Assembly: GCA_021203365.1 (NCBI GenBank) | Contig: JAJQBI010000030.1 | Location: 159,680 to 223,679, forward strand | DNA: 64,000 nucleotides | Reading direction: 5' to 3' | Origin: Clostridiales bacterium | GTDB taxonomy: Bacteria > Bacillota > Clostridia > Lachnospirales > Lachnospiraceae | Shown: in pieces, positions 1 to 8,719 of the stretch | How the letters are laid out: each line of letters begins with the position of its first letter | How positions within the stretch are numbered: position 1 is the first letter of the stretch | Translations under genes and position numbers: made by a program | Notes under the pieces: model-generated | What the model saw: the letters and a program-made list of their open reading frames with translations, nothing else | The model's database searches: none | Told to the model about the DNA's origin: nothing

Positions 1-2177
1 GCATTCACTTTTCCTTCCCTGTCCGGCCGGGATTTGATCAGCATATCGCCGCAGGTCTCCAGATGGGTGGAGCATCCAACGGAGCAGTAGGCACAGGTAG
101 TATCGGTATCCTGCGTATCCAGGGGAACCGATTTTTCGATGGTAAGACGCTCCTGCAGGGCTCCGGTGGGGCACACGCTTACACACTGACCGCAGGAAAT
201 ACAGCCGCTCTCGGCAAGGGGGAGCTCCAGGGCCGGTTTTACAACGGTATCAAACCCCCGGTTCACAAGCCCTAAGGCTCCCACGCCCATCACCTCATCG
301 CAGACACGGGTACACAGACCGCAGAGAATACACTTGTTGGGATCCCGCAGAATAAAAGGATGGGAATCCTCATACTCTGTCTCATTGATCTCCCCTTCAA
401 AACGTTCCGGCTTTACGCCGTACATATTCGCATAGGAAATCAGCTTACACTCAAAGTAGTCCTTACAGCCGCATTCCAGGCAGCGATGGGCTTCCTCCAC
501 CGCCTGTTCCTCATCGTAGCCAAATACAATCTCGGAGAAATTGTCTCTTCGCTCCGGCGCGGCCAGCTGATCCATGGCGGGACGGCACATTCTCTCCCGG
601 TCCTCAAAGGTTCTCTCTGTGACATCCTTCCGGGTCACATAATAACCGGGCTCATATTTAATACTCTCCCCACGGAGATAGGCATCCACAACCAGGCTGC
701 CTTTTTTGGCATCACCGATGGATTCCACCGCAATGGAAATCTTGTCATTGCCGCAGTCGCCGCCGGCAAAAACACCGGGAACCGAGGTCATAAAGGTATC
801 CCTGTCATAGACAATGCCGCCCTTCCTCGTCAGCTCCACGCCGTCAATTCCCCCGGCGTCCACCTTCTGGCCGATGGCCAGAATCACATTGTCCACATCG
901 ATGGTCTTCGTCTCCCCTTCCACAGGAACGGGGGCCCGTCTGCCGGAAGCGTCCGGCTCTCCCAGCCGCATGACCTGGAGAACCATCTGTACACAGTGTC
1001 CGTTTTCATCGGAAATAATTTCCAGAGGATTGGTCAGATTCAGAAAAATAACTCCCTCTTCCTCCGCCTCCTCGATCTCGATCCTGTCCGCGGGCATTTC
1101 ATCCTTTGTACGGCGGTAAATATTATAAACATTTTCCGCTCCCAGACGCACCGCACTGCGGCAGGCATCCATGGCGGTGTTGCCGCCTCCTACGACGGCA
1201 ACGTTTTTCCCAAGAGCCGCCGGTTCATTGCGGACCACGCTCCGCAGGAAATCAATTCCTCCAAGAACGCCCTTTGCGCCCTCTCCTTTGCAGCGCACGC
1301 CGGTGGAAACCCAGGCGCCGATTCCCACACACACCGCGTCATAATCTCTGTGAATGGCCTCAAAGGAGATATCCTTCCCGATCCTGGTACCGGTAATCAG
1401 GGTCACGCCCATTTTCTCCAGAATGGCGATTTCCTCATCCAGAACCTCCTTGGGAAGACGGTATTCCGGGATCCCATAGCGAAGCATTCCTCCCAGCTTT
1501 GGCATGGCCTCATAGATGGTAACACTGTGACCCATCTGACGGAGAAAATAAGCCATGGAGATTCCATAGGGTCCTCCGCCGATCACCGCCACATTTTTTC
1601 CTGTATCCGCCTCACATTCAGGAACAAAGGGATCCTCCCCGAATTCATCTGTATCCGCGGCAAAGCGCTTCAGATTTGCTATGGCCACAGGCTCCTCCAC
1701 CAGTCCCCGGCGGCAGGCCGTCTCACAGGGATGAGGGCAGACACGCCCGATGGACCCGGGGAGGGGAATATTCTCCCGGATCAGCCGGATGGCCTCCTCA
1801 AACTGGCCGTTAGCAATCAGGCCCACATATCCCTGACAGTCCGTCTGCGCGGGACATGCCAGCATACAGGGCGGGCGGCAGTCCCCCTTATGATTGGAAA
1901 GCAGAAGCTCCAGGTTTGTCTTTCTGGATTCCAGCACACGCTCTGTATGGGTGCGGATAATCATATTGGGAGAAATCGTCGTCGCGCAGGCCTTCCAGAG
2001 CTTCGGGCTGCCCTCCAGCTCCACCACGCACAGGCCGCAGGCGCCGTAGATTTCCGTTCTCTCATCGTAACACAGGGTGGGAATAAAGATCTCATTCTCC
2101 CTCGCCACCTCAAGAATGGTCTGTCCCGGAAGCCCGGAGACTTCCTTTCCGTCAATATTTAATCTGTATTTTTCCAA
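1..2177 (-). CDS. Multidomain 2Fe-2S / FAD / 4Fe-4S / molybdopterin oxidoreductase, probable NAD(P)H-linked formate dehydrogenase alpha subunit (partial)
   Basis: The gene is cut by the left window edge; about 725 N-terminal residues are visible. In order they show: a plant-type 2Fe-2S ferredoxin domain (Cys36, Cys47, Cys50); a Cys-rich segment (DCRPPCMLACP); a GltD/NfnB-like FAD-NAD(P) module with two Rossmann motifs (VAVIGGGPYG near 195 and AVVGGGNTAMD near 330); two 4Fe-4S motifs (CILCGLCTRVC and CISCGQCVSVCP, about 615-670); and CAYCSVGC near 695, the usual start of a molybdopterin Fe4S4 domain. I infer a formate dehydrogenase-type catalytic part beyond the edge, fused to its own flavin module. 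The start is TTG, with AGGAGG seven bases upstream. It follows nuoF by 14 bases, so the three genes form one electron-transfer complex. An [FeFe]-hydrogenase is less likely because of the C-X2-C-X3-C motif. Confidence 0.8.
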   Translation of the reverse strand, partial: MEKYRLNIDGKEVSGLPGQTILEVARENEIFIPTLCYDERTEIYGACGLCVVELEGSPKLWKACATTISPNMIIRTHTERVLESRKTNLELLLSNHKGDCRPPCMLACPAQTDCQGYVGLIANGQFEEAIRLIRENIPLPGSIGRVCPHPCETACRRGLVEEPVAIANLKRFAADTDEFGEDPFVPECEADTGKNVAVIGGGPYGISMAYFLRQMGHSVTIYEAMPKLGGMLRYGIPEYRLPKEVLDEEIAILEKMGVTLITGTRIGKDISFEAIHRDYDAVCVGIGAWVSTGVRCKGEGAKGVLGGIDFLRSVVRNEPAALGKNVAVVGGGNTAMDACRSAVRLGAENVYNIYRRTKDEMPADRIEIEEAEEEGVIFLNLTNPLEIISDENGHCVQMVLQVMRLGEPDASGRRAPVPVEGETKTIDVDNVILAIGQKVDAGGIDGVELTRKGGIVYDRDTFMTSVPGVFAGGDCGNDKISIAVESIGDAKKGSLVVDAYLRGESIKYEPGYYVTRKDVTERTFEDRERMCRPAMDQLAAPERRDNFSEIVFGYDEEQAVEEAHRCLECGCKDYFECKLISYANMYGVKPERFEGEINETEYEDSHPFILRDPNKCILCGLCTRVCDEVMGVGALGLVNRGFDTVVKPALELPLAESGCISCGQCVSVCPTGALQERLTIEKSVPLDTQDTDTTCAYCSVGCSTHLETCGDMLIKSRPDREGKVN

Positions 2178-2191
2178 TGTCGCACCTCCTA

Positions 2192-3949
2192 TCAGACTCT
2201 CTTCACCGCGTCAAATTTGCAGGCTTCCTCACATCTGCCGCATTTGACACACACAGAGGGATCGATGTGGTGCGCCTTCTTGCGTTCACCGGAAATCGCT
2301 CCCACCGGGCATTGTCTCGCACAGGCCGTACATCCCCTGCAGTCTTCCTCAGAAATCTCATAATGAATAAGAGCTTTACAGGATTTTGCCGTACAGGTGT
2401 GATTATAAATGTGATCCTCATATTCATTGCGGAAATAGCGAAGAGTGGTCAGAACCGGATTGGGTGCCGTCTGACCCAGGCCGCACATCGCGCCGTCCCT
2501 GATCTTGTCCGCCAGCTCCTCCAGAAGTTCAATATCGCCGTCCTTTCCCTCGCCCCGGGTAATCCGCTCCAGAATCTCAAGCATACGCTTGGTTCCGATC
2601 CGGCAGTAATTACATTTCCCGCAGGATTCCTTTCTGGTAAAATCCAGGAAGAAACGGGCCATATCCACCATACAGGTATCCTCGTCCATGACAATCATGC
2701 CGCCGGAACCCACGATGGCCCCGGTTTTATTGATATCCTCATATGTAACCGGAGTATCGATCAGCTCTGCCGGAATACAGCCGCCGGAGGGACCGCCCAT
2801 CTGCACTGCCTTAAAGCTCCGGTCATTCTTGATTCCGCCCCCGATGTCGTAAATTACCTCACGCAGCGTCATGCCCATGGGGACCTCCACAAGGCCTCCC
2901 TTTTTGATCTTGCCTGCCAGAGCGAAAACCTTGGAGCCCTTGGACTGATCCGCCCCCCGGTCCGCAAAGGCCTGTCCGCCGTTGCGGATGATCCAGGCCA
3001 CATTGGCGTAGGTTTCCACGTTATTGATATTGGTCGGAAGCTTCCAGTAGCCCTTGGCGGCCGGGAAGGGCGGCTTTAGCCTGGGCATCCCCCGCTCCCC
3101 TTCCAGAGAAGCGATCAGAGCGGTCTCTTCCCCGCACACAAAGGCGCCGGCACCGGCTTTGATCCGGATGTCAAAGGAGAAATCCGTCCCGAAAAGATTT
3201 TTCCCAAGGTATCCCCTCTCCCGGGCCTGTTCCATGGCAATCTCCAGACGGGCGATGGCCAGGGGATACTCTGCGCGGCAGTAGATAATCCCCTGTGAGG
3301 CGCCGGCCGCATAGCCGCCGATGAGCATGCCCTCCAGAACGGAGTGGGGATCTCCCTCCAGCACGGAGTGGTCCATAAATGCCCCCGGATCACCCTCATC
3401 CGCGTTACAGACCATATATTTCTCAGATCCGGGACTGGATTTAATGGCATTCCACTTGAACCAGGTAGGAAAACCGGCCCCGCCCCGGCCCCGAAGGCCG
3501 GAAATCCGGATTTCCTCAATTACCTCATCCCGGGTCATGGAGGTCACCGCCTTCCTCGCCGCCACATATCCATCCGCGGCAAGATACTCCTCGATTCGCT
3601 CCGGATTGATTTTTCCACAGTTGCGAAGCACGATTCTCTGCTGCCTGGATAAAAATGCCTCATCCTGCTCCTGTATTTTATACTCCTCCACAGGCACGCC
3701 GCCGATGAGATGCTCCTCCACAATCCTTTCGACCTTGTCCGTGGTACATTTCACATATCTGGCCTCCAGCGCGCCATTGTCACTGTAAACGTCCACAATG
3801 GGCTCCAGATAACAGGTTCCGATACACCCGGTCTTGTCAATGGCCACTCCCTCCAGCTTCCTCCCGGAAACGATTCTTTCAAACTCATCGGAGGTTTTCC
3901 TGGCTCCGGTGGCGATCCCGCAGCTGCCCTGTCCTACAACAACCTTCAT
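2192..3949 (-). CDS. nuoF: NuoF/HndC/HydB-like NADH-binding flavoprotein subunit
   Basis: This is the diaphorase subunit that passes electrons between NAD(H) and iron-sulfur centres. The 585 residues comprise a thioredoxin-like 2Fe-2S domain (Cys10, Cys42, Cys46), the 51-kDa complex I FMN/NADH domain (GRGGAGFPTWFKW near 155), an SLBB region, the NADH_4Fe-4S motif (CGKCNYCRIGTKRM near 445) and a C-terminal pair of 4Fe-4S motifs (CRGCTACARQCP, CVKCGRCEEACK). The extra N- and C-terminal clusters are typical of soluble bifurcating hydrogenase or formate dehydrogenase complexes, not respiratory complex I. GGAGGG precedes the ATG and overlaps the nuoE stop codon. The family is certain; whether the enzyme makes H2, oxidises formate or bifurcates electrons cannot be read from this subunit. 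Confidence 0.93.
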   Translation of the reverse strand: MKVVVGQGSCGIATGARKTSDEFERIVSGRKLEGVAIDKTGCIGTCYLEPIVDVYSDNGALEARYVKCTTDKVERIVEEHLIGGVPVEEYKIQEQDEAFLSRQQRIVLRNCGKINPERIEEYLAADGYVAARKAVTSMTRDEVIEEIRISGLRGRGGAGFPTWFKWNAIKSSPGSEKYMVCNADEGDPGAFMDHSVLEGDPHSVLEGMLIGGYAAGASQGIIYCRAEYPLAIARLEIAMEQARERGYLGKNLFGTDFSFDIRIKAGAGAFVCGEETALIASLEGERGMPRLKPPFPAAKGYWKLPTNINNVETYANVAWIIRNGGQAFADRGADQSKGSKVFALAGKIKKGGLVEVPMGMTLREVIYDIGGGIKNDRSFKAVQMGGPSGGCIPAELIDTPVTYEDINKTGAIVGSGGMIVMDEDTCMVDMARFFLDFTRKESCGKCNYCRIGTKRMLEILERITRGEGKDGDIELLEELADKIRDGAMCGLGQTAPNPVLTTLRYFRNEYEDHIYNHTCTAKSCKALIHYEISEEDCRGCTACARQCPVGAISGERKKAHHIDPSVCVKCGRCEEACKFDAVKRV

Positions 3950-3952
3950 CCT

Positions 3953-4474
3953 TTATCCCTCCTGTGCACTCTTTGCTTTGTAATCGTCAAGAATTTTCCT
4001 GACGGAGGATTTTGTCAGACTGCCGAAGGTCTCCTCCCCATCCGTGGTTTTCACCATCATGACAGGCGCCAGAGAACAGCAGCCAAGACAGGCAACATTA
4101 TTCAGGGTAAACAGACCGTCCGGCGTGGTTTCTCCGTCATGAATCCCAAGATGTTCACAGACAGCCTCCTCGATCATATCCGCCCCGTTGACATGGCAGG
4201 CGGTGCCCTTGCACAGCATAATCAGGTATTTTCCTACAGGCTGGAGACGGAACTGGGCATAAAAGGTGGCCACACCGTAAATTTTTGCCGGCATGATGCC
4301 GGTTCTCTCTGCTATGTAGTTGATCGCGTCCAGGGAGATATATCCATAAATATCCTGGGTCTGCTGCAGAATTGTGATCAGACTTCCCTTTACGGCGGCG
4401 TACTTCTCCAGTACCGGGGCCAGTGCAGTAAGGTCTGCCGCGTCCCCGCTTTGGCATCCACATTTATGACTCAT
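3953..4474 (-). CDS. nuoE: NuoE/HndA-like 2Fe-2S subunit
   Basis: Thioredoxin-like [2Fe-2S] 24-kDa-type subunit, 173 residues, first gene of the redox operon. The cluster ligands are visible as LCKGTACH and NVACLGCC in the C-terminal half, the usual two-plus-two cysteine pattern. The N-terminal part has the helical bundle of this family, with ILQQTQDIYGYIS as its conserved segment. In homologous complexes it partners NuoF/HydB, which begins just 3 bases downstream. The ATG has AGGAGG seven to eight bases upstream, and a sigma-A-type promoter lies about 40-70 bases above it. Confidence 0.93.
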   Translation of the reverse strand: MSHKCGCQSGDAADLTALAPVLEKYAAVKGSLITILQQTQDIYGYISLDAINYIAERTGIMPAKIYGVATFYAQFRLQPVGKYLIMLCKGTACHVNGADMIEEAVCEHLGIHDGETTPDGLFTLNNVACLGCCSLAPVMMVKTTDGEETFGSLTKSSVRKILDDYKAKSAQEG

Positions 4475-4511
4475 AGATTGTCCCTCCTATTGATAATTTT
4501 ATAGCAATGTC

Positions 4512-4541
4512 AGTATATCACACAATACAGAGAACCGTCAA
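4512..4541 (-). promoter_or_regulatory. Sigma-A-type promoter of the nuoE-nuoF-fdh operon
   Basis: On the minus strand TTGACG (4536-4541) and TATACT (4512-4517) are separated by 18 bases. It lies 38 bases above the nuoE start, with no other gene between. Confidence 0.6.
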
Positions 4542-4544
4542 ATC

Positions 4545-4575
4545 CCCCGGGCACACTTTAGGAGAATGCCCGGGG
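4545..4575 (-). terminator. Hairpin downstream of the ClpP-like gene
   Basis: A perfect 9-bp inverted repeat, CCCCGGGCA with TGCCCGGGG, around a 13-base loop. It lies 11 bases after the ClpP-like stop. On the minus strand only a short T stretch follows, and the distal arm abuts the nuoE -35 box, so termination may be incomplete. Confidence 0.45.
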
Positions 4576-4586
4576 CGCCTGAAAAT

Positions 4587-5291
4587 CTAGGATAACTGAG
4601 GATTTCTTTTTTCTATCATGGCGTGGAGCCTTTTCATGGCCTCCCGCACGCCTCCCACCTCATCGATCAGGCCTTCCTCCACCGCCTCCCGGCCCTCCAG
4701 CATGGTCCCCACATCCTTCACAAGCTGGCTGGTGTCCAGCATCAGTTCTTCCAGGCGTTCCTGGGTAACGCGGGAATGGGCGGCAATAAAATTCGTAATA
4801 CGATCCTGGATTTTTTCCATGTTCCGGTAGGTCTGGGCTACACCGATAAAAGTGCCGCTGGACCGCACCGGATGAATCACCATGGTGGCACTTGGAACCA
4901 CAAAAGAATAGTCCGCGGAGACCGCCATGGGAACGCCGATGGAATGGCCGCCTCCCAGAACCAGAGAAACCGTGGGCACACTTAAGGAGGCGATCATCTC
5001 CGCAATGGCCAGGCCGGCCTCCACATCCCCGCCCACGGTATTCAGCAGAATCAGAAGACCGTCCACACCGGCGTCGTCCTCAATCATGGCAAGCTTTGGA
5101 AGTACATGCTCATATTTTGTGGTTTTGCTCTGGGATGGAGCAGACTCATGCCCTTCCACCTCCCCGATAATGGTGAGAAGCTCCACTCTGTGTCTTCCCG
5201 GATTGTTCTCCAGCATCACCTGCCCCATTTCCAGGATCTGTTCATTTCTCTCTTTTTCATTCTCCAGATTTTCTTTTTTCTTCTCAGACAT
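4587..5291 (-). CDS. ClpP-family serine protease, TepA/YmfB-like
   Basis: A ClpP-fold protease of 234 residues. The nucleophile is Ser117 in GGGHSIG and the catalytic His is His140 in MVIHPV. The first 30 residues are highly charged (Lys/Glu-rich) and there is no signal peptide. Length and motifs match the TepA/YmfB branch of cytosolic ClpP relatives in Firmicutes rather than housekeeping ClpP, which is shorter and has a GxSAS-type motif. Substrates are unknown. The gene stands alone: it starts after a 99-base gap below the M14 gene and has its own hairpin downstream. A perfect 8-bp inverted repeat (5311-5332) sits about 20 bases above the start and could hold the mRNA leader in a stem. The ATG follows GGAGG. 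Confidence 0.8.
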   Translation of the reverse strand: MSEKKKENLENEKERNEQILEMGQVMLENNPGRHRVELLTIIGEVEGHESAPSQSKTTKYEHVLPKLAMIEDDAGVDGLLILLNTVGGDVEAGLAIAEMIASLSVPTVSLVLGGGHSIGVPMAVSADYSFVVPSATMVIHPVRSSGTFIGVAQTYRNMEKIQDRITNFIAAHSRVTQERLEELMLDTSQLVKDVGTMLEGREAVEEGLIDEVGGVREAMKRLHAMIEKRNPQLS

Positions 5292-5390
5292 AAAACACCT
5301 CCAGATTCTGGCGGGAATCCGGAAATTCCCGCTCTTTTCTGAAGGTATTATGTGTAAATTATGGTTTTTTCATTCAGAAATCCGCTCTGC

Positions 5391-6323
5391 TTACAGGGAA
5401 GCCGGGATCAGCTTGAATACCGCCGTATGTCCGTAGGTCAGAGGCTTGGAATGCATAAAGAAAACAATGCCGTCCTCCGGCGCGTAAATCCGGGATGTAG
5501 TCTCCCCGTCCACGGGATTGAGGATTCTGGCCAGAAGCATTCCCTTCTGAACCTCCTGCTCCACGGTCACTTCCGGCTCAAAAAGCCCCGCGTAGGGTGT
5601 CCGGACTGTGATCATTTTCTCATCGTCCACCACCTGAGAGTGATAGCCGCCATGGCCGCTGTACCGCACCAGACCCAAAGAGGAGAGGAAGGAAAAAATA
5701 GCCTTGACTCCCCGCCCCGCGCTGATTTTGTCAATATTTTCCGTGTCTGTGGTGTAAAGACTGAAGGCCTGGGTCTCCCAGATCTGCCAGTTATAATTCA
5801 GGGTTGTGGTATCATAGGGTCTGGGATTTCGGAGAACCACATAGGGCATCCCGAATTTCCGGGCCATCTCCGGAACCTCAAAGCCTGTCTTCATCACGCT
5901 GATGTAGGGCATGAATTTCCCGGGCATATAATTGGACGCAAACTGAATGCCATATTTATAATCCTTGATTTTCTCAAAAATTCCTCCGGCGATGCGCTGG
6001 GTCGTCTCCCCCTCCACATATCCGGGAAACATACGGTTGATATCCGTATTGTCAATGGGCCAGAATCGTTTTTCAATATTCATGGAATAGGGATTCACCG
6101 AGGGGATCACAAGGATTTCAAAACCCGGTTCCAGCATATCCTGCTGCTCCGCGTTCTGAAGGGCGCGCACCAGCCTGGAACAGGCGTAAAGCTGCTGATA
6201 CTCATTTCCCCGCATATTTCCTATAATGCATACGGATTTTTCCCCGGTCCCGAAGACATAACCCTGCACCTTAAAACTGTCCCGGTACAGAGACCGGTTT
6301 TCATAAATAATCTCTGTTCTCAT
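5391..6323 (-). CDS. M14-type succinylglutamate desuccinylase/aspartoacylase homologue lacking zinc ligands
   Basis: 310 residues, clearly paralogous to the gene just upstream: same length, same order of motifs, shared NRMFPG and ASN segments, and the same C-terminal biotinyl-like beta domain. The zinc-binding motif reads MRGNE (Arg38) where the paralogue has IHGDE, and the second metal histidine is replaced by Phe128 (IQFASN against DIHASN). Only the glutamate (Glu41) remains. It is therefore probably catalytically dead, or uses another mechanism. I infer a structural or regulatory partner of the upstream enzyme. The start codon ATG overlaps the end of the upstream gene by 4 bases and follows GGAGG. 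It is last in the ATP-grasp operon. Confidence 0.75.
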   Translation of the reverse strand: MRTEIIYENRSLYRDSFKVQGYVFGTGEKSVCIIGNMRGNEYQQLYACSRLVRALQNAEQQDMLEPGFEILVIPSVNPYSMNIEKRFWPIDNTDINRMFPGYVEGETTQRIAGGIFEKIKDYKYGIQFASNYMPGKFMPYISVMKTGFEVPEMARKFGMPYVVLRNPRPYDTTTLNYNWQIWETQAFSLYTTDTENIDKISAGRGVKAIFSFLSSLGLVRYSGHGGYHSQVVDDEKMITVRTPYAGLFEPEVTVEQEVQKGMLLARILNPVDGETTSRIYAPEDGIVFFMHSKPLTYGHTAVFKLIPASL

Positions 6324-7261
6324 GCAAGTGCCTCCTCCCTGAGAATCCGCGCGATCAGGGAACCCTCATTCACCACCGGATATTCCCGGATGGTAAACAG
6401 GATTCCGTCCTCCGGTGCCTTCATACGCTCCAGGATGCTGCCCTCCAGGGGATCCACAATCACACCCACCGGGCTTCCCTTTTTCAGCCGGTCGCCATGT
6501 CTGGCCTGGCTGATGAAGACTCCGGCCACCGGGGCGTTGAGAAAAAGCACTGCGTCGTCCCGGTCTGCGATCATCGGCTTGCGGGGCGCGTCCACAGGGC
6601 CGCTCCACATGCCCATCTCATGCATCACGGAAAAAATTCCCCGGACCATCTGCTGACAGTAGGCCTTGGTGATCCGCATGCCTACCCCCATTTCCACCAC
6701 AAGAGTGGGGGTGTTTCTGGAATTCAGACTGTAAGCCAGGGTGGACTCCAGAACCGTGCTGCTCTGATGCACCCAGATAAAATCCACATTCAGCTTTTCG
6801 GCGATGGGCACCAGAGTTTCCCTGTGCAGCTCATTGATGCGCACCTGGGGCAGCTCTGTCAGAAAAATATTGCTGGCGTGAATGTCAATGCACAGATCGC
6901 TCCCTTCCAGGTCCTCAATGATTCTCGCCGCCAGATGCTCCGTCATGGAGCCGTTGTCATTTCCGGGAAAAACCCGGTTCATGTCCAGATCAAAGCCTGG
7001 AATGCCCCTTGTGATAGAATCAATTCCCAGCGGATTCATAGCCGGGTAAATATCCACGATCCCGTGAAGAAACTGGGGATTTGCCGCGATCTGACGGTTC
7101 AGCTCAAAACACACATACTGTCCCTCCAGCTCATCTCCGTGAATCCCCGTGACAACACTGAGACGCTTCCGTTCCTCTCCGCTTCCGCCCTCCAGCCGGT
7201 TTTTCTTAATCTGAAGATTCTCCATCACCGGAAGGGGAATCGACGCAATAGTCTGTACCAA
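6320..7261 (-). CDS. M14-type succinylglutamate desuccinylase/aspartoacylase (AstE/ASPA) family amidohydrolase
   Basis: Zinc-dependent deacylase or carboxypeptidase of 313 residues. The metal ligands are visible as His41 and Glu44 (GIHGDELEG) and His128 (DIHASN). The substrate-binding NRVFPG follows at about 95, and VVEMGVG toward the C-terminus holds the expected catalytic Glu. A C-terminal beta-rich domain with the pattern PEDGIL follows, as in other AstE-like proteins. The family cleaves N-acyl amino acids or C-terminal residues; the substrate here is unknown. Position next to an amidoligase-type ATP-grasp/alpha-E/transglutaminase set suggests it trims or releases a peptide or acyl-amino-acid product. 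The start is TTG, eight bases after GGAGG and directly abutting the transglutaminase stop. Confidence 0.8.
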   Translation of the reverse strand: MVQTIASIPLPVMENLQIKKNRLEGGSGEERKRLSVVTGIHGDELEGQYVCFELNRQIAANPQFLHGIVDIYPAMNPLGIDSITRGIPGFDLDMNRVFPGNDNGSMTEHLAARIIEDLEGSDLCIDIHASNIFLTELPQVRINELHRETLVPIAEKLNVDFIWVHQSSTVLESTLAYSLNSRNTPTLVVEMGVGMRITKAYCQQMVRGIFSVMHEMGMWSGPVDAPRKPMIADRDDAVLFLNAPVAGVFISQARHGDRLKKGSPVGVIVDPLEGSILERMKAPEDGILFTIREYPVVNEGSLIARILREEALA

Positions 7262-8047
7262 TTATATTTCCTCCATTTTCACATGTACATGCTGACTCTG
7301 TCCGGCATTTCCGAGGAAAATCCCCTTGTTCAGCACACAGTCGTGGGCGTCCCGCCCCACCGCCAGACAGATATACTCCTCGTTGGTCTCCCGGTTGTTG
7401 GTGGGATCAAAGCCCTTCCAGAAGCTGTCCGACAGGACTTCGATCCAGGCGTGGGTCTCTCCCTCCCCGGGAATCACGCCGGCCACATACCGGGCGGTCA
7501 GGCCCCCATGCCGGCACAAAGTCAGAAGGATGTGGGCATAATCCTGACACACGCCCTTTCTCTGGGCAAAGGCCTGCTCCGCGGTTGTGTCAAAAACAGT
7601 GCTGCCGCTCTCATAGCGAAACACACCAAAAAGAGCTTCCATAAGCTCTCCTGTTCTCTTCCAGGGATCCGGGTCCAGACCGGATTCCATCGTTTCATAA
7701 AATTCTGTCAGTTCCGGCCCCATGGCCGTCCAGGGCGTTACCGTCCGGTACATTCCCAGACGCCAGGAGGACAGGGGCTCCGGCTCCGGCCTGCACTCCC
7801 GGATCACCGTCGCCGACATTTCCACCACAAACCGGTCATGGGGCAGGGGGCAGCATCCGATGAGCATATGGTTTCCAAAGGAGTCCTTCTCCTTTGTGCT
7901 CTCACTGGATGGAAAGACCTTGCATTTACAGGAATGTACCTTCTGGGAAAAGGAATCCCGGGGAAGGCAGCGCAGGGTGTAATGGTGTCTGACAACCGGA
8001 GCCGAAAATTCACTGGAAAGCTCATAGGTAAGTTTCCAAAGCTTCAA
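7262..8047 (-). CDS. Transglutaminase-like cysteine protease family protein
   Basis: 261 residues. The triad is visible: Cys167 (RKGVCQDYAH), His199 (GETHAWIEV) and Asp214 (GFDPTNN). The N-terminal 100 residues match the beta-rich region found ahead of bacterial transglutaminase cores. This is the COG1305-like class that is genetically linked to alpha-E and circularly permuted ATP-grasp proteins. Such proteins may act as peptidases or amide-forming enzymes; the reaction is not established. No signal peptide is seen, so it acts in the cytosol. The start is TTG, eight bases after GGAGG and two codons after the alpha-E stop. Confidence 0.85.
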   Translation of the reverse strand: MKLWKLTYELSSEFSAPVVRHHYTLRCLPRDSFSQKVHSCKCKVFPSSESTKEKDSFGNHMLIGCCPLPHDRFVVEMSATVIRECRPEPEPLSSWRLGMYRTVTPWTAMGPELTEFYETMESGLDPDPWKRTGELMEALFGVFRYESGSTVFDTTAEQAFAQRKGVCQDYAHILLTLCRHGGLTARYVAGVIPGEGETHAWIEVLSDSFWKGFDPTNNRETNEEYICLAVGRDAHDCVLNKGIFLGNAGQSQHVHVKMEEI

Positions 8048-8050
8048 ATC

Positions 8051-8719
8051 TTATACCTCCAGGATCTGCTCGATCTGCGAGACGATTTCATTATAATCCA
8101 GCGTTTCTTCATCCAGAAGCTCCTCCAGGCGCAGAAGGACATCCTTCCTGTAGTTCAGATTGCATCTCCCGATCCGCCCGGTCAGGCGGCATACCTCCCG
8201 GTACAGGTCATCCTTCTGTGCATGGAGGCGGCCGTAGAGATCGATCCGCTCCACACGCTTGCCCGCCTTAATGATGTTTCGCACATTTTCGCTTAAGATC
8301 ATATCGTCCACGATTCCCCAGAAGGCCATCAGGTCGTCCAGCACCCGCTGAAACTCCAGAAGAGGCGCGTCCCCGGCGGCTGCCTTCTGCATCTCATAAA
8401 TCGCCAGCTGCACATAGGCGAGAGACTCGCTTCCGATTTCCTCCCGGAGAACAATTGCGTTGTCATAGGCTCGGAGAAGGTTGCTCATCATGGAATTGGG
8501 ATTGTTCTCATCAAAGGCATAGCTTCTGGTAAAATCCTCTCCGTCCTTATAAATATCCGGAATTTCCAGCTTTTCACAGAATGCCTTGTATTCCTTGGCA
8601 ATCTTGTCCAGCATGGTGTCATAGGTGACAAAATAAAGGCGCATGGTGGTGTACACCCGCTCTGTGTACCGGCCCAGCCAGTAAAGCCGGTCGGTCTGTT
8701 CTACTGAGATAATACCCAT
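8051..8719 (-). CDS. Alpha-E domain protein
   Basis: 222 residues, almost wholly alpha-helical by appearance and rich in Leu, Glu and Arg. It matches the alpha-E family (COG2307/DUF403), seen at the N-terminus in DRLYWLGRYTERVY. The family has no demonstrated reaction; it is found with circularly permuted ATP-grasp proteins and transglutaminases in proposed amidoligase systems. Here the ATG lies inside the last codons of the ATP-grasp gene (19-base overlap), which implies coupled translation and a joint complex. GGAGG is 12 bases upstream of the start. Confidence 0.85.
   Translation of the reverse strand: MGIISVEQTDRLYWLGRYTERVYTTMRLYFVTYDTMLDKIAKEYKAFCEKLEIPDIYKDGEDFTRSYAFDENNPNSMMSNLLRAYDNAIVLREEIGSESLAYVQLAIYEMQKAAAGDAPLLEFQRVLDDLMAFWGIVDDMILSENVRNIIKAGKRVERIDLYGRLHAQKDDLYREVCRLTGRIGRCNLNYRKDVLLRLEELLDEETLDYNEIVSQIEQILEV

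Noticed and set aside
360..2162. 600-codon plus-strand open frame opposite the redox gene
   Set aside because: It is antisense to a gene with clear iron-sulfur and Rossmann motifs. Its translation is rich in His, Leu and Gly without any motif, and no ribosome binding site precedes it.
6497..8296. 599-codon plus-strand open frame opposite the M14 and transglutaminase genes
   Set aside because: Antisense shadow of three genes with visible catalytic residues; no own signals.
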